The position numbers were made by a program, and so were the translations under genes. A stretch of DNA of 43,284 nt from Seminavis robusta (taxonomy: Eukaryota > Bacillariophyta > Bacillariophyceae > Naviculales > Naviculaceae), in assembly GCA_903772945.1 (NCBI GenBank), contig CAICTM010000902.1:1-43284 (forward strand). The letters run 5' to 3'. Below, piece after piece: positions 40,306 through 43,284 of the stretch. Numbering within the stretch: position 1 is the stretch's first letter; every line of letters begins with the position of its first letter. The notes beneath the pieces were generated by a model. That model was given only the letters and a program-made list of their open reading frames with translations. It searched no databases and had not been told where the DNA came from.

Positions 40306-42540
40306 ATGACGGTCGATGAGTTTGCTTTTCCAGCTGCTTACGCTTTTGGCGATAGCACTTCCCCTTCATCTGCCGACTCAGTCCGTGCTAGTATTGACGG
40401 GGGGGGTTTAAGTGGAAATGGAGGTGTTGATAGTAACCAAGGATTGGACACTTCAGGTAAGACTCGTTTCGTACTTGTTAAGGAGGATGTTTGCTTGGGG
40501 TTTATTAAGTTCTCGGCCAAGACCCGTGTCTGCTTGAAGATCAGTTGCGAAGTTTATGCGCACCGCGAGGAAAAACTGGGTGCTATAATGGGCCAAACTG
40601 TACTCATTCAAGTTCCCAAGAAGATCGATCAGGCCTTTGCCGTGCCTGCCGCTCTAATCGGCGACCTGCCAAGTGAGGTTCCGAAATCGCTGAAGGGTTT
40701 CACTGGGCAAGCTGATGTTCTACGTGCCATGGTTTTGACACACCAAGGATTTAAGCACGAACTCGCGAATTCTTCCCCTAGTACGCCTGACAGCAAGCAA
40801 GAGTCATCCAACTCGTTCAGCGGCGGTGACCGTATCCTGAAGACTCCCGCGAAGCTTCAGCGATCATGGAACCAACGACGGAAGAAATGCACGAAGCCTT
40901 GGGCGCGAAACAGTTGAGGTCGGGCGTCAAAGCCAGACTCAACATGCTTGCGAAGCTGACGTGGCACAGATGAGGAGACCAAATATGACCTCAAGATGAT
41001 GTCGGAAGCGTTCTGAAGCTAAATGAAACCACGGATACCCTCCGGTCATCTGTTGTTACCCTCACTTCAAGAGTCTCGATCGCTTTTGACAAAACCAACA
41101 AGCACTTATTCAATGGCAACAAAGCTATTCACATCATTGGACGCTCGTGTGGGGCCTACCCCATCCGACTTTGGTGCTGCCACGATTTGTGACGCGGTAC
41201 TTATCAACAAGGAAGAAGGACGCTCCATTCGAGCTAGCATGGAAGGCATCACCCAATCCAGCTCCAGGAGCATATCCAAGTGGAGGACAAGATGCTTCGC
41301 ACCTTCAGTACTGTTGGAGACAACTTCCAACAACTTGGAAAAAGCCTAGAGGAGCGCCTTCATGCGGTGCTCGGGAATCAGACAACGGACGGTCCCCACA
41401 ACACAGATACGATCAGAGCTTGTCTAATTTGGAATCTGAGCAGTTGTTGTACCAACAGCAGACCTCATCGTCTCTCAGGCAGATGTCGGACACCATTGAT
41501 AGCCTACGTCTACGTCTCACGGACGCTGAGGAAAAGGCAGACAAGTTGGCCAACCAATCTCTTGATGCTTCTGCCTTCAGGTCAGATGACTACACTTTCA
41601 GCTCGATGGATGATGTGCTCAAGTTTGTCAGGAAGCACAACATCTCATCACTCGCTGGCTGCATGGACTCATTCACAGCCTTCGTGATCATGGTTGTTGG
41701 TGTTCAATCGGAGAAGAACACGCCAGGTCATATACTACGTCCATGAAAGCGCACCGACTCAGGAAGACAGTGACCTCTTGGCGTCTTTCTCGCACATGCG
41801 ACCTCCCTATTTCTTCTCGTCATCTGCGGACCTCAAGAATGGCCGTTTGGTTGACCACAACAAGGGTTTTGGAGCACTTTTGCCATCATATTTTGCGTAT
41901 GATGAAAACATGAACAGTCAGAAGTCCCACATTACTTTACTACTCGAAGACCTGGGGCAGTCGTACAGTTCCTTACGCGACATGAGCACGCCAGAGGGAC
42001 GTCTCAAAGGACACATACTCGCTCTCGCCTTGCAACACTGTGAGCGGGTCTAAGCTACATGACGAACTACCAGCGGTCCCTTACGACCGCTTCTAACTAC
42101 CCTTCCAAGGAAGCGTGGCTATTGGGGGACGATTTGTCTCACGGTATTTTGGCTACTCTGCAAACCTTGCGAGCCAAGGCGCAACGAGTTTCTATCTGTC
42201 GTCGAAGCTGCACCGCGCGTTAGTCATTTGGACTCTCATGCAGTCTCCTCAACAGATCTCAGGAGATCATTGTAGCGTTGCTTTCAAAGCCATCGTCTAT
42301 CATGAAGGAAGTTATGGAATTCCAGTTGGAACACCGCGTTGATTCAAGCCAGCTCAAGCGTGTGGGTCACACGAGGTCAAAGCAGTCAAGTCTCTCATGA
42401 AGACTGTGACAGACCTCCATGACGAAGGGTAGAGCGTCTTGCTACAGACGCTGGCTCGAAGGCTCTGAAAGCTACACAAGATGTCGGCAATATGCGGCAC
42501 AGAGCTCAACAAGATCAAGAAGGCTTAGGTCTTCTTCGAT
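40306..42540 (+). pseudogene. Decayed gag-like coiled-coil gene of a repetitive element
   Basis: ATG 40306 starts MTVDEFAFPAAYAFGDSTSP, and the frame stays open to about 40830. Beyond that, coherent protein is found only by changing frame: SREASAIMEPTTEEMHEALG and QLRSGVKARLNMLAKL, then DTLRSSVVTLTSRVSIAFDK, GPTPSDFGAATICDAV, VEDKMLRTFSTVGDNFQQLG and MSDTIDSLRLRLTDAEEKAD. Next come FSSMDDVLKFVRKHNISSLA, SHMRPPYFFSSSADLKNGRL and a helical tail to about 42540. I remember proteins with this order of blocks as abundant repeat-associated, coiled-coil gag-like proteins of diatoms; the element class is not certain. At least five frameshifts or stops make it a pseudogene. Confidence 0.6.
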
Positions 42541-42709
42541 CCACTAGATCCAAGGTGTTGGATGTTTTTGTAAACCTGAAATACGGTTTGTTTATTTGTT
42601 AATTGAGTTATCAGTCACTCCGTTGATAACATATTGGGATAAGGGGCGGGGGGGGGGGGTTTTGTTTCGACGACAGAACCTCCTCTTCTCTTCTGTGGTG
42701 GTCGGACCT
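42541..42709. other. Spacer with hairpin and poly-G tract
   Basis: GTTATCA (42607-42613) faces TGATAAC (42624-42630) across a 10-nt loop. A near-perfect G run lies at about 42643-42658. Tail-to-tail spacer between the gag-like relic and the next gene. Confidence 0.55.
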
Positions 42710-43284
42710 TCAAGGACCGTGCCCCCACACGGGCTGCACCTCATGCTCCTCGTTCAAGCTGACAACTGCCATGATGGTTCTACCCATGACGGCAGACGCT
42801 GCAGGCTGTCCAGCTCCCACAAGCACAGTGTCAATGTCGTCCACGCACCGGTTGACGATTGCAGTGATTTGCTGACGGGCAGCTGGAGGAAGAGCTGGAG
42901 TCGTAGCTGCCAAGCGCTTCACCAAGAACTCAGCAGTGCGATCGTGCTCGTAGTCCTTTCCACGCTGATTGGGACCCAAAGTTGGGTCGGGAAGGTACTC
43001 CGGATAGGCCTGGAGAAAAGCCGCCTCACGGGCTGGAACAAGACCGAGAGAGGGATACGCAGCATTGAGCTGCTCCAACTTGGGTCCCTGGAACACCAGA
43101 CCACGACGAAACATCTTGACACGGGTGGCGTCATAGACAGCGGCTTCGGCTCCTTCACTGGCAACCAACAAGGTCATGACTTCATCGGCGGCTCCCCGCT
43201 GTTTCTTCAGACCTTTGGCCAACGTGTCGGCTCGGTTCAAGCTATTTTCCAAAGCAGACACCGCGTTACCGTGACGAGTCGAAG
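42710..43284 (-). CDS. 3' part of an unrecognised ORF, open at the window edge (at least 191 aa)
   Basis: The frame is open from the right window edge to TGA at 42710. The nominal start at 43261 is not an ATG, so the gene begins outside the window. The protein is Ala/Leu/Arg-rich and helical: ENSLNRADTLAKGLKKQRGA, RRGLVFQGPKLEQLNAAYPS, AAFLQAYPEYLPDP, AIVNRCVDDIDTVLVGAGQP, and ends HEVQPVWGHGP. No domain is recognised. Its position against a gag-like relic and next to a G-rich tract suggests it may belong to another repeat element, but codon use and an unbroken frame are also those of a host gene. Confidence 0.55.
   Translation of the reverse strand, partial: STRHGNAVSALENSLNRADTLAKGLKKQRGAADEVMTLLVASEGAEAAVYDATRVKMFRRGLVFQGPKLEQLNAAYPSLGLVPAREAAFLQAYPEYLPDPTLGPNQRGKDYEHDRTAEFLVKRLAATTPALPPAARQQITAIVNRCVDDIDTVLVGAGQPAASAVMGRTIMAVVSLNEEHEVQPVWGHGP

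Overview
The window is eukaryotic nuclear DNA, most likely from a diatom and probably a pennate one. Long protein-coding reading frames are split by short GT-AG introns of 44-129 nt. The relics of Ty1/copia, non-LTR-like and Crypton elements, the type II membrane LRR protein and the intronless small-protein paralogues are all types I associate with diatom genomes. This assignment is an inference from gene style and protein families, not from a marker gene. One undetermined base (N) lies at 31263, so the sequence is a draft assembly.

Layout, left to right. 1-4080 is a graveyard of retroelements: a decayed copia gag (minus), a probable LTR/UTR segment, the 3' end of a copia pol gene (minus), and an oppositely oriented RNase H/zinc-knuckle tail of a non-LTR-type element (plus). 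4185-4694 (minus) is a small protein with one hydrophobic segment. 6798-9945 (minus) is a ten-exon gene for a secreted MACPF/perforin protein with dermatopontin-like repeats. It diverges from a three-exon calpain-type cysteine protease (11400-14112, plus). 14832-15746 (minus) encodes a secreted protein with three identically spaced six-cysteine repeats. 16654-17046 (plus) and 17137-19705 (minus) are convergent: an unrecognised coiled-coil protein and a two-exon Crypton-type tyrosine recombinase with a C-terminal GCR1_C-like domain. Two intronless paralogues follow (20828-21523 and 23854-24555, plus).

The second half holds a five-exon mucin-like single-pass membrane protein (25786-28757, plus), a short-chain dehydrogenase with two compensating frame breaks (29003-29764, minus), a four-exon type II membrane LRR protein (30154-33039, minus) and a multi-pass membrane protein (34463-35443, plus). 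The last is flanked by two oppositely oriented fragments of one reverse-transcriptase-type repeat. A ~700-bp segment carrying a small ORF is present twice in direct orientation (about 37268-37975 and 38700-39390). The right end (40306-42540) is a decayed gag-like coiled-coil gene, followed by the 3' part of an unrecognised ORF that runs off the window (42710-43284, minus).

I see no operon-like organisation and no single pathway. Several genes point to the cell surface or secretion (MACPF, cysteine-repeat protein, mucin-like protein, LRR protein). The most interesting items are the MACPF plus dermatopontin-like architecture, the novel-looking six-cysteine repeat, the duplicated module flanking the calpain core, the apparently intact Crypton, and a 19-bp inverted repeat enclosing four 20-bp tandem repeats.
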